Shown piece after piece: positions 1 through 7,220 of a stretch of 14,461 nucleotides of DNA. Position 1 is the stretch's first letter, and every line of letters starts with the position of its first letter. This DNA is from Betaproteobacteria bacterium (GTDB lineage: Bacteria > Pseudomonadota > Gammaproteobacteria > Burkholderiales > Burkholderiaceae_C): positions 1 to 14,461 of the forward strand of contig RGEP01000023.1 in NCBI GenBank assembly GCA_009918225.1, in the 5' to 3' direction. The notes under the pieces are model-generated. The model was not told the DNA's origin. It searched no databases and worked only from the letters and a program-made list of their open reading frames with translations. Position numbers and translations under genes: made by a program.

Positions 1-2256
1 CGCGCCCCACACCGCGTACGTGCGCGCCAGGGTTTGCTGGCGCTGCACGCTGCCGTCTTCCAACTCCGAGGTGTTGCGCGTGAGGTAGTCCAGCGGCTGG
101 GCGTTGGACACCGAAAAGCGCAGGCCGGTCAGTGGCGACAGGCGCCACAGCGCATAGGCATCGATCACCTGCTTTCGGCCCTGCTCGTAGTACTGCCCGT
201 CAATCTGCCGCACCACATATGAGGGGGTGAGGTTGAGGTTGAAGCCCCAGGTCCAGGGCACGGCGCGCGCGGCCCAATCCGCGCCCAGGTTGGCCGTCCA
301 GTTGGGTTGTTGGTCCAAGCGGTTGTTGGGCCCGGGCACTTGGTCCACGCGCGACCAGAAGCGGCTGGCGTTGGTGCGCACGCTCAGTGGCCAGTTGGGC
401 AGGCCCACATCCGCAGCCCGAAAACGCGCCTCCAACTCCAGGCCGGCTGTCTGCGCCGCACCAATGTTGCGGGGGCTGCTGAGCCAGCGCGGCACGGGGC
501 TCCACACCACCGGCTGTAAGGTGCGCACATTGCGGATGAGGTCGTCGATGTGGCGCGCAAAGACATTGGCGCTCAACACGCCGCCACCGGGCAAGAAGCG
601 CTCAAAGGCCAGGTCCACGCCGCGGGCGATTTCGGGCTTGAGCAAGGGGTTGCCTGAGCGGTCGGGGCTGGTGGGCTGGTTGGGTCCATCGGCGGGGTAC
701 AGGCCGGAGAGCACCGGCCGCCCGATCAACTGTGCGGTTGAAGGCGTGCGGTAGCTGCGGGTCAAGGACAGGCGCAGTTGGTCGCGCGAGCCGGGGGCCA
801 AGCGCCACACAAAGTGCGCCAAGGGTGTGGCCACACTGCTGGTGTTGTCGACCTTTTGCAAAGCCGACTCGCTCAGGGTGTTGATGCCTTCCCAACGCAG
901 GCCGAGGTTGATGCCCCAGACCTTGCCGATTTCCCATTCATCCTGCACAAACACCGCCAAGCGACGCGTGGCCGCCTGCACATCGTCGCCAAAGTCGGCC
1001 AGGCGCGAAACCCCGTTGTCCAGGAGGGTGCGCGCGTCCAAGCGCCGGTTGAGCTGCAGCTCCCAGCCGGCCACCAAGGAATGGTCCTGGTTGCCGTCGC
1101 GCACGATCAGCTGCGAGTAGCGCCCACCCTGGGTATAGGACTGGTCTTCAATCCGCGAGCGGTCTTGTCGCAAGCGCAGCAAGGCGCCATCGGCCCCGCG
1201 CTGTTGGGACTCCGACTCGCGCGCGCTCAGGTTCAGCGAAGCGCCGGCGCGCAGCGTCAAGCGCGCCCCGTTGTCCAAGACCCGCATCCAGCTGCCGGCC
1301 AAGCGGCCTTGCTCGGTGTGGCTGCTGAATTGGGAATCGGCATGGGCATAGGGCGCGGGCATCAAGCCCAGGCTCTGTTCCAGGTCGGACTGGCCACGCC
1401 CCTGGGCGCGGGTCAGGTTTAAGAAGGGCTGCAGCTCCCAGCGGTCACGTCCCGATTGCCAGCGCCAACGCCCACTGACGAAGGCCGCAGCGTTGTCCGA
1501 CGTGGACAGGTTGTGGATCTGCTGCGCCAAGACGGGTGTGCCGTCCGGCTTGGCGCCCTCAATGCTGCTGGTGTTCTCATCCTGCTGGCGCCGGCCGGAC
1601 ACCGTCGCGGTGACGGTGTAGTCCATCGGCCCTTTGCGGTCGCCACGGGTCCAGGTGAGGTTGCCCTGGGGCCGGTCCTCTTCCATGGCCCAGTAAGCCC
1701 GCAAGGCGTTTTGTCGCGGCTTGAACTCTTCGCGCAACACGATGTTGATGGTCCCGGCGATCGCCCGCGCGCCGAACTCGGCCACCGGTGCGCGCAAGAT
1801 TTCAATGCGCTCAATTTGGTCCGGCTCGATGGCGTCCACCGAGAAGCCCGGCGGCATGCGCTCGCCGTCCACCAGGATCTGCGTGTAGCCGCCACCCAAG
1901 CCGCGCATGCGGGGGTCGCCACCGCGCCCGGGGCGCCCGCCCACGGTCACGCCTGGCAAGCGCTTGAGAATTTCGCCCACGGTGGCGTCACCCATGCGCT
2001 CGATCTCGTCTCGGCCGTAGATGATGCGCGAAGCTGTGGAGCGGCGGCGCGCCTCATTGGGGTCTTGGCTGCCTTCGACCTGAACGCGCTGAACTGCAGC
2101 GGGCGGGTTTGGGGCGGACGCTGGTGCTGGTGCTGGTGCCGGTGCCGGTGCCGGTGCTGGCGGCTCGGCGGGTGCGGCGGACTGCGCCAAGGCGGCGGAG
2201 GCCGCGCACAGCAGGGTGGCGGCCCCAGCCCATCGGGCGCTGCTGGCCCACCACAT
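1..2256 (-). CDS. TonB-dependent outer-membrane receptor (C-terminus cut by window edge)
   Basis: This gene encodes an outer-membrane TonB-gated channel for energised uptake of a scarce ligand (iron chelate, cobalamin, or another bulky or hydrophobic nutrient); the ligand cannot be named. From the ATG at 2256 it has a signal peptide (residues 1-25, ending AALAQ), an Ala-Pro linker (34-46), a TonB-box-like stretch (VQRVQV, about 55-60) and a plug domain (about 75-185: GEILKRLPGVTV, RMRGLGGGYTQILVDGERMPPG, ERIEILRAPVAEFGARAIAGTINI). A long beta-barrel rich in aromatic/polar alternation follows. The frame stays open to base 1; about 752 residues are visible and only the last few are probably missing. 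An in-frame ATG at 2337 would add 27 residues, but it lacks a ribosome-binding site and would overlap the divergent gene. The ATG at 2256 gives a normal signal peptide, although its AGGGA is rather far upstream. The family is clear; the start is moderately sure. Confidence 0.9.
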   Translation of the reverse strand, partial: MWWASSARWAGAATLLCAASAALAQSAAPAEPPAPAPAPAPAPAPASAPNPPAAVQRVQVEGSQDPNEARRRSTASRIIYGRDEIERMGDATVGEILKRLPGVTVGGRPGRGGDPRMRGLGGGYTQILVDGERMPPGFSVDAIEPDQIERIEILRAPVAEFGARAIAGTINIVLREEFKPRQNALRAYWAMEEDRPQGNLTWTRGDRKGPMDYTVTATVSGRRQQDENTSSIEGAKPDGTPVLAQQIHNLSTSDNAAAFVSGRWRWQSGRDRWELQPFLNLTRAQGRGQSDLEQSLGLMPAPYAHADSQFSSHTEQGRLAGSWMRVLDNGARLTLRAGASLNLSARESESQQRGADGALLRLRQDRSRIEDQSYTQGGRYSQLIVRDGNQDHSLVAGWELQLNRRLDARTLLDNGVSRLADFGDDVQAATRRLAVFVQDEWEIGKVWGINLGLRWEGINTLSESALQKVDNTSSVATPLAHFVWRLAPGSRDQLRLSLTRSYRTPSTAQLIGRPVLSGLYPADGPNQPTSPDRSGNPLLKPEIARGVDLAFERFLPGGGVLSANVFARHIDDLIRNVRTLQPVVWSPVPRWLSSPRNIGAAQTAGLELEARFRAADVGLPNWPLSVRTNASRFWSRVDQVPGPNNRLDQQPNWTANLGADWAARAVPWTWGFNLNLTPSYVVRQIDGQYYEQGRKQVIDAYALWRLSPLTGLRFSVSNAQPLDYLTRNTSELEDGSVQRQQTLARTYAVWGA
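2121..2156. repeat. Hexanucleotide tandem repeat encoding the Ala-Pro linker
   Basis: Six tandem 6-bp units lie within the TonB-receptor gene: three of CTGGTG followed by three of CCGGTG on the plus strand. On the coding strand they read GCACCG/GCACCA and give (Ala-Pro)6 between the signal peptide and the TonB box. Because each unit is two codons, slippage would change linker length without breaking the frame. The third-base split into two blocks of three suggests past unit duplication. Confidence 0.85.
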
Positions 2257-2359
2257 CGGTGCGCCGATGTCCCTGCTGGGAACGGGAAGGGCTTGACGCT
2301 CAGCCGTCAAAGGCCTCAGGATGGGACGCTTGCTCATCTGGATGCGAAGGATACGCCTG

Positions 2360-3370
2360 ATGTCCTGGGGTTACGCCCTTTTGCCCGTTCTGTTCGCCCT
2401 CACCCCCACCTTCGGCCTGATGTGGGGACAGCCGGGGCTGACGGGCTTGATGGGCTTTCTGGTGCTGCCCCTGTTGGAGTGGCTCTGGGGCCGGCACACC
2501 ACCGTACAAGCGCACTGGGGCCTGCACGCGCCGCGCCTGATCATGGTGCTGGTGTTGCTGCAGCCGGTGCTGTTGTTGGGCTGGATGGCTCACAGCACGC
2601 CTGCCTGGCCCCTGTGGAAGATCGCCATCTTGGGCACGGCCTGCGGCAGCGTGGCGGGTGCTGTGGGCATCGTCTTGGCGCACGAGTTGGGGCACCGCCG
2701 CACGGCCCTGGACCGTCTGCTGGCGCGCGCCCTGTTGTGTGCGGTGGGCTGGGGCCACTACCTGATTGAACACAACCGGGGCCACCACCGCCACGCGGCG
2801 CTGTGGCACGACCCGGCCACGGCGCGGCGCGAAGAAAACCTGTGGCGCTTCCTGCCGCGCTACTGGGTCGGCGTGTGGCGCGGCGCGGTGGCCTTGGGGC
2901 GGGAGCAAAAAGGCCTCTGGAACGAAGCCTGGGCACTGGCCGCGATCACGGTGGCGCTGTGGAGCGCCGCGTGGGCCGTGGCGGGCACGGCCGGACTGGT
3001 GTTCTGTTTGGCCCAAGCGGCGGTGGCGCAACTGCTGGTGGGCAGCGTGGACTTCATGGAGCACTGGGGCCTGCAACGCCGCGTGGGCGCTGACGGTCGG
3101 CCCGAGCGCCTGACGGCCCAGCATGTCTGGGATTGCCGCAACGCCGTGTCGGACCTGATGCTGTTCAACCTGCCGCGCCACGCGCACCACCACACCGAGC
3201 CTTGGCACGGGGCTGACGATCTGCGCCACACCACCGCTGCACCCCAAATGCCCACCGGCTATGCAGGCATGGTGTTGCTGACCCTGGTGCCCCCACTGTT
3301 CCGACAGGTGATGGAGCCGCGCTTGGCCGCGACCCTGCAACAGCCCCCAGCGGCCCACACCGCGGCTTAA
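2360..3370 (+). CDS. AlkB-like integral-membrane di-iron monooxygenase (alkane 1-monooxygenase family)
   Basis: This is a predicted inner-membrane non-haem di-iron oxygenase that would hydroxylate a hydrophobic substrate using electrons from rubredoxin or a similar carrier. With the start at 2360 (336 residues) the histidine boxes are HELGH (108-112), EHNRGHH (137-143) and RHAHHH (273-278, giving HxxHH), plus the family's EHWG segment (234-237). These match the alkane 1-monooxygenase type rather than the acyl-lipid desaturases. Four to six hydrophobic segments precede and separate the boxes. The ATG at 2360 has AAGGA 8 nt upstream; an upstream in-frame ATG at 2321 would add 13 residues and run into the divergent receptor's control region. 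No rubredoxin or rubredoxin reductase is nearby. It is shorter than typical AlkB (about 400 residues), mainly at the N-terminus. The substrate (alkane, terpene, ether, aromatic methyl) is not known. Confidence 0.85.
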   Translation: MSWGYALLPVLFALTPTFGLMWGQPGLTGLMGFLVLPLLEWLWGRHTTVQAHWGLHAPRLIMVLVLLQPVLLLGWMAHSTPAWPLWKIAILGTACGSVAGAVGIVLAHELGHRRTALDRLLARALLCAVGWGHYLIEHNRGHHRHAALWHDPATARREENLWRFLPRYWVGVWRGAVALGREQKGLWNEAWALAAITVALWSAAWAVAGTAGLVFCLAQAAVAQLLVGSVDFMEHWGLQRRVGADGRPERLTAQHVWDCRNAVSDLMLFNLPRHAHHHTEPWHGADDLRHTTAAPQMPTGYAGMVLLTLVPPLFRQVMEPRLAATLQQPPAAHTAA

Positions 3371-3401
3371 GGCACGCGAAAGCGAGCGCAGGCAACCGCC
3401 C

Positions 3402-4154
3402 TCAGACCGTTCGCCCCCCATCCACGGGGAACTCGACCCCGGTGATGAAGGCCGCTTCGTCGCTGGCCAGAAACACGGCCGCGCGCGCCACATCGCCGGG
3501 CTCGCTCATGCGGCCCAGGGGAATGGTGGAAATGAACTTGGCGCGGTTCTCAGGCGTATCGGGCACGCCCATGAAGGATTCGAGCAAGGCGGTGTGGCCG
3601 ATGACGGGCGCGATGCAGTTCACCCGGATCTTCATGGGCGCCAACTCCACCGCCATGGACTTGCTCAGCAGGTTGACCGCCCCCTTCGAGCCGTTGTACC
3701 AGGTCAGCCCCGGCCGCGGGCGGATGCCGGCGGTGGAGCCGATGTTCAGGATCACCCCACCACCTTGCTCGCGCATCAGCGGCACCACCGCCTGCGTCAT
3801 GTGAAAAATGCTCTTCACATTGATGTCGTAGACGCGATCAAACTCCGCCTCGCTGACCTCCAGCAGGGGCTTGTTGCGGTGGGTCCAGCCGGCGTTGTTG
3901 ACCACGATGTCCAGGCGTCCGAACTGCGCCCGGGCCTGTGCCACAGCCGCATCCACATCGGCACGAACGGTGACGTCGCAGCGCAGCGCAACAGCCTGAG
4001 CGCCGATCCCTGAGGCGACCTCCCGCGCGGGGCCTTCTTGAATGTCGGCAATCAGCACGCGGGCCCCTTGGGCGGCGAATTGCCGGGCCATCTCGGCCCC
4101 AAAGCCGCTGGCCGCACCGGTGATCAGGGCCGTCTTGCCGCTCAATCGGTTCAT
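3402..4154 (-). CDS. SDR-family NAD(P)-dependent oxidoreductase (classical type)
   Basis: A 250-residue classical short-chain dehydrogenase/reductase, probably cytoplasmic, oxidising or reducing an alcohol/ketone or hydroxyacyl intermediate. It has the Rossmann motif TGAASGFG (12-19), an Asp at the end of beta-2 (D37, favouring NAD over NADP), NNAG (86-89), INVKS (N112), the catalytic Ser in NIGST (S140), and the YNGSK pair (Y153, K157). The usual NPG motif after the active site is replaced by IAPVIG (181-186). It ends with the typical FPVDGG. The start at 4154 has AGGAG 9 nt upstream. It lies 49 bp downstream of the CoA-transferase gene on the same strand and is probably co-transcribed with it, so it may act on the same acid or acyl-CoA. 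It converges on the AlkB-like gene with a 31-bp gap. The exact substrate cannot be inferred. Confidence 0.9.
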   Translation of the reverse strand: MNRLSGKTALITGAASGFGAEMARQFAAQGARVLIADIQEGPAREVASGIGAQAVALRCDVTVRADVDAAVAQARAQFGRLDIVVNNAGWTHRNKPLLEVSEAEFDRVYDINVKSIFHMTQAVVPLMREQGGGVILNIGSTAGIRPRPGLTWYNGSKGAVNLLSKSMAVELAPMKIRVNCIAPVIGHTALLESFMGVPDTPENRAKFISTIPLGRMSEPGDVARAAVFLASDEAAFITGVEFPVDGGRTV

Positions 4155-4203
4155 CAGAATGTGCTCCTGGGCTTACTGCCCTTGATGTTGAAGGCCTGTG
4201 CGC

Positions 4204-5382
4204 TCAGTTGCCTGCGGCCGCTGAGGTGGCCGGGTCCGTCGCCCGTGCGGCGAACTCTTCTCGCAAGGCTGCACCATGCTGATCAAGCTGCGGAACCGGG
4301 CTGTACTGCGCAGCGTCCCACTCGGTGACCCAGGGCAGCGCCGGCACCTCCAGTGCGCGCGCACCCACGGGCATGCGGCGGGTGCGCAGCTGGGGGTGTT
4401 GGATCAGGTCGTGCACGCTGTTGACGCTGCCATAGGCGGTTTGCGCCGCCGTCAGCCGGTCAATCACGGCCGCACTGGACAAGCCGGCGAACACCTGTGC
4501 CACGCGGCCATCGACCCAGCTGCGGTTGCGCATCCGGGCGTTGTTGTCGCAACTGCGCGAATCGCTGATCAAGGAGGCGTCGCGCAAGACCTCGCGGCAG
4601 AAATCGGCCCACTCGCGCTCGTTTTGAATGGAGATCAGCAGGTCACGCCCATCGGCACAGGTGAACGCGCCATAGGGTGCTATGGTGGGATGCTTCAAGC
4701 CCACGCGCTCGGGTGCCTTGCCGCCGTAGCGGGCCTGCAGATACGGCACGCTCATGAGCTCGGCGGCCGAGTCAAACAACGAGACCTTCACCGCTGATCC
4801 GCGGCCGGTCTTGCTGCGCATGATGAGGGCCTGCTGCACGCCGATCAGCGCGTTCAGGCCGGCATTGATATCGCAGATCGACACCCCAATGCGGCCCCAA
4901 TCGCCCGGCGCTCCGTTGATCGACACCAGGCCACTCTCCGCCTGTACCAAGAGGTCATAGGCCTTCATCTTGGTCAGCTTGCCCGCGTCGCCGTAGCCGC
5001 TGATGTCGCAGGTGATGAGCTGTCGGTGACGCTGGCGCAGTTCGTCTGACCCAATGCCCAGGCGCTGGGTGGCCCCAGGCGCCAGGTTTTGAATGAACAC
5101 ATCGGCCTGCGCCAGCATGCGATGCAGGACCGCCAGGTCTTGCTCCTGCTTGAGGTCCAGCGCAATGGATTCCTTGCCTCGGTTGATCCACACGAAGTAA
5201 GAAGCTTCGCCGTGGGCTGCCGTGTCATAGCCGCGCGCGAAGTCGCCCTCGGGGCGCTCGACCTTGATCACGCGTGCGCCGGCATCGGCCAAGCGACAGC
5301 TGCAGTACGGTGCGGCCACGGCCTGCTCCAAGGCCACGACCAGAATGCCCTCCAACGGCCCGCGGGGATGCGCTTGCCCCAT
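4204..5382 (-). CDS. Type III CoA-transferase (CaiB/BaiF family)
   Basis: A 392-residue enzyme of the CaiB/BaiF family, which moves CoA between carboxylic acids (or, in a related branch, racemises 2-methylacyl-CoA). Visible family features are the N-terminal segment DAGARVIKVERPEGDFAR (33-50), the NRGKESIALDL stretch (67-77), ITCDISGYG (123-131), YDLLVQAESGL (142-152) and SICDINAG (168-175), whose Asp (D171) aligns with the catalytic aspartate of formyl-CoA transferase. The ATG at 5382 has AAGGAG 6 nt upstream. The frame is open further upstream to 5664, but that extension is Cys/Arg-rich, overlaps the divergent promoter region, and is not credible. It is the first gene of a two-gene minus-strand unit with the SDR. 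It probably activates the substrate, or an intermediate, taken up by the divergent transporter. The acid specificity is unknown. Confidence 0.9.
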   Translation of the reverse strand: MGQAHPRGPLEGILVVALEQAVAAPYCSCRLADAGARVIKVERPEGDFARGYDTAAHGEASYFVWINRGKESIALDLKQEQDLAVLHRMLAQADVFIQNLAPGATQRLGIGSDELRQRHRQLITCDISGYGDAGKLTKMKAYDLLVQAESGLVSINGAPGDWGRIGVSICDINAGLNALIGVQQALIMRSKTGRGSAVKVSLFDSAAELMSVPYLQARYGGKAPERVGLKHPTIAPYGAFTCADGRDLLISIQNEREWADFCREVLRDASLISDSRSCDNNARMRNRSWVDGRVAQVFAGLSSAAVIDRLTAAQTAYGSVNSVHDLIQHPQLRTRRMPVGARALEVPALPWVTEWDAAQYSPVPQLDQHGAALREEFAARATDPATSAAAGN

Positions 5383-5648
5383 CACTGGCTCCTTCTTTTC
5401 AACATGCGCCGATTGTGGGAATTGCCTGCAGGTCTGAGGAATTGCTTTTGCGCGAAACCTATCTTGCACCCTGGGCAAGTCACCCGTTGCGGTGGTCTTA
5501 ACGCAGCATTGCCACCATTGGAATAGCCAGGTCTTGCGCTTGTGGTCACAGTTGCGGCTGCACAATCGGTGCGCAAGGCCTGCACAGAACAGGTCGCACC
5601 TCTTCGGGTTTACCCAAACACCTGGTTCAACACCAATTGGAGACTGGC
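5383..5648. promoter_or_regulatory. Divergent control region between the CoA-transferase and transporter operons
   Basis: A 266-bp non-coding stretch must drive both the leftward CoA-transferase/SDR pair and the rightward transporter array. It contains two dyads built from the same arm: CTTGC-N7-GCAAG (5463-5479) and CTTGCGC-N31-GCGCAAG (5533-5577). There is also a GGAATTGC direct repeat at 5418 and 5438 (20-bp period), and two small dyads near the rightward start, AGGT-N3-ACCT (5591-5601) and GGGT-TT-ACCC (5606-5615). A weak -10-like CACAAT (5561-5566) points right, but no convincing -35 is spaced with it. The layout fits a ligand-responsive regulator (for example LysR or GntR type) controlling both operons; this is inference. 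Confidence 0.5.
5463..5479. promoter_or_regulatory. Candidate operator: 17-bp dyad CTTGC-N7-GCAAG
   Basis: A perfect 5-bp inverted repeat with a 7-bp spacer lies about 80 bp upstream of the CoA-transferase start. The same half-sites recur in the CTTGCGC/GCGCAAG pair at 5533-5577, giving four half-sites in 115 bp. The regulator is unknown. Confidence 0.35.
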
Positions 5649-6221
5649 ATGACACGCACTTCACGATTCCTGGGCACCGTGCTGGCCACGGCCGCCGCCT
5701 TCGCGCTGGCTGGCACCGCCGCTGCGCAAGACAAGACGATCAAGATCTACGGCGTCGGCGCCAAGAGCGGCGTCGTGGGCATCTTCGGCCAACAAAGCGA
5801 AGCCGCCATGCAGGCCGCTGCGGCCATGATCAACAAGGCCGGCGGTGTGACGCTGGGAGACGGCAGCAAGGCCCGCCTGGTGGTCGAGTACCTCGACGAC
5901 CTTCAACGTGATCAAGGCCCAGGCCGGCGCCAATGGTCTGGACGTCAAGGGCCAAAGCGAGTGGCTGCTCAACGACACCAACTTCTCCAACCAGGTGCGC
6001 GAAATCAAGCGCGCCGGTGCTGACGTGGTGGCCATTTCCGCCCACCCCTTCACCACCTGCGGTGTGCTCAAAGAAATGGCGCGTCAAAACGTCAAGCCCA
6101 AGCTGCTGATCGGCCTGACCTCTTCTTCGAGCATGGAAACCCTGCAAGGCTGTGGCGTGCAAGCCGAAGGCCTGATCATCCCCACGGCAACTGGACCGTC
6201 GCCCACACGCCGGCCCAGTGA
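5649..6221 (+). pseudogene. HAAT-type ABC transporter periplasmic substrate-binding protein, disrupted by two internal deletions
   Basis: This is the remnant of a branched-chain-amino-acid-type binding protein (periplasmic-binding-protein type 1 fold), which would give the neighbouring LivHMGF-type transporter its specificity. The ATG at 5649 has GGAG 6 nt upstream. The signal peptide (1-27, ending TAAAQ) and N-terminal strand-helix (KTIKIYGVGAKSG to VVEYLDD, residue 84) are normal. At about 5899-5901 the frame shifts and a later part of the fold begins (TFNVIKAQAGANGLDVKG, then ADVVAIS, IGLTSSSS, EGLIIPT). At about 6185 the original frame returns with an apparent native C-terminus, GNWTVAHTPAQ, and TGA at 6219-6221. 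About 190 residues remain of a family length near 390, so roughly half is missing. Both gaps are out of frame individually but sum to a multiple of three. As written, translation would stop in another frame and give a nonfunctional product. It could be a true pseudogene or an assembly fault. Confidence 0.8.
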
Positions 6222-6228
6222 TGACCCC

Positions 6229-6266
6229 GGCGCGTGCCCCCCGGCGGCGGCTGGGGTGCGCGCGCC
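6229..6266 (+). promoter_or_regulatory. Strong intercistronic stem-loop after the binding-protein gene
   Basis: The arms 6229-6241 (GGCGCGTGCCCCC) and 6253-6266 (GGGGTGCGCGCGCC) pair over 13 bp with one G-U wobble and one bulged T, closing an 11-nt loop. It starts 7 nt after the TGA at 6221 and has no T-run behind it, so it is not a classic intrinsic terminator. Such hairpins between binding-protein and permease genes commonly protect the upstream transcript and lower expression of downstream genes; here that role is inferred from position and stability. Confidence 0.6.
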
Positions 6267-6313
6267 ATTGATACGCCCTGCGCGCTGCGCACTTCCCACC
6301 CAGAGGCTAGGCG

Positions 6314-7198
6314 ATGGACCTCCTTGACCTGCTCGATCTCACGCAGTCGGTGATCGACGGCGTGCTGTTCGGCACCACCTATGCCCTGATCGGCATCGGC
6401 TTCACCCTGATCTTTGGGGTGATGCACAAGATCAACCTGTCCTATGCCGCAGCCTCCATCGGGGCGGCCTATCTGTCCTTGATCGTGGTCACCGCCGTGC
6501 CCACGCCCTTGGTGTACGCCTTCGCCGCCTTGATGGGCGGCGTCTTGGGGTGGCTGGTCTACCTCATTTGCTTTCGCTTCATTCCGCTGAACAACCCACT
6601 GGCCACGCTGATGTCCACGGTGGGGATGCTTCTGGCCATCGAAGAGCTGATCTCGCACCTCACCTACGGCATGCCGCAGAACTACCCGGCCCTGTTTGCG
6701 AGTTCCAACTTTGAGGTCGGACAGTTCTTCTTTCGCGGCGACCTGATGTTTGTGTTCGCACTGGGCTGCCTGGCCATGGTGGGCCTGATGCAGCTGCTCA
6801 AGCGCACCCGCCTGGGCTTGGCCACCCGCGCCGTGGCACAGCAGCCGGTGGCCGCGCAGCTGTGCGGCATGAGCGTGAACACCACCAATGCCAGCACCTT
6901 TGTGATCGCCGGCCTGCTGGGCGGCACCGCTGGCGCCATGGCTGGGGCCGCCATCGGCGTGCTCTCGCCGCTGATGACCCTGCCGCTGACGGTCAAGGGC
7001 CTGGTGGTCACGGTCATCGGCGGCCTGGGCAGCATCCCGGGGGCCATCGTCGCCGGCCTGATCGTGGGCGGGGTGGAAAACCTCTTTCAGTTCCTGCGCG
7101 GCGTCAGCGAGCGCGACATCTATGTGATGCTGCTGCTCTTCGTGTTCCTGGTGTTCCGACCGGGCGGGCTTTTCGCCGCGCCGGGTGGCCGGGACTGA
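6314..7198 (+). CDS. livH: LivH-type ABC permease (first copy)
   Basis: A 294-residue inner-membrane permease of the branched-chain amino acid (HAAT) ABC family. It has about eight hydrophobic segments and the family hallmarks: the N-terminal GTTYALIGIGFTLIFGVMHKINLSYA (20-45), the cytoplasmic RTRLGLATRAVAQQPVAAQLCGMSV stretch (164-188), and KGLVVTVIGGLGSIPGAIVAG (228-248), the region that contacts the ATPases. The start at 6314 has AGAGG 7 nt upstream. It begins 92 bp after the binding-protein stop, behind a strong hairpin, and is followed 22 bp later by its LivM partner. It should pair with LivM1 and the LivG/LivF ATPases to import an organic solute. Substrate specificity cannot be read from the permease, and the cognate binding protein is broken. 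Confidence 0.93.
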   Translation: MDLLDLLDLTQSVIDGVLFGTTYALIGIGFTLIFGVMHKINLSYAAASIGAAYLSLIVVTAVPTPLVYAFAALMGGVLGWLVYLICFRFIPLNNPLATLMSTVGMLLAIEELISHLTYGMPQNYPALFASSNFEVGQFFFRGDLMFVFALGCLAMVGLMQLLKRTRLGLATRAVAQQPVAAQLCGMSVNTTNASTFVIAGLLGGTAGAMAGAAIGVLSPLMTLPLTVKGLVVTVIGGLGSIPGAIVAGLIVGGVENLFQFLRGVSERDIYVMLLLFVFLVFRPGGLFAAPGGRD

Positions 7199-7220
7199 AG
7201 CACAGCCAGGAGATCGACGA

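Noticed and set aside
1456..2769. Long plus-strand open frame of 437 codons opposite the TonB receptor
   Set aside because: It is the antisense of the receptor's codons and then runs into the AlkB-like gene. Its Gly/Arg/Ala/His-rich composition has no recognisable fold, while the opposite strand encodes a clear receptor.
2300..3493. Minus-strand open frame of 397 codons over the AlkB-like gene
   Set aside because: His/Gln/Arg-rich antisense text of high-GC coding DNA; the plus strand has the conserved histidine boxes.
5383..5664. N-terminal Cys-rich extension of the CoA-transferase
   Set aside because: The frame is open to 5664, but the extra 94 codons read as unstructured Cys/Arg-rich text over the divergent promoter region. 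The ATG at 5382 has an ideal AAGGAG and matches the usual family N-terminus.
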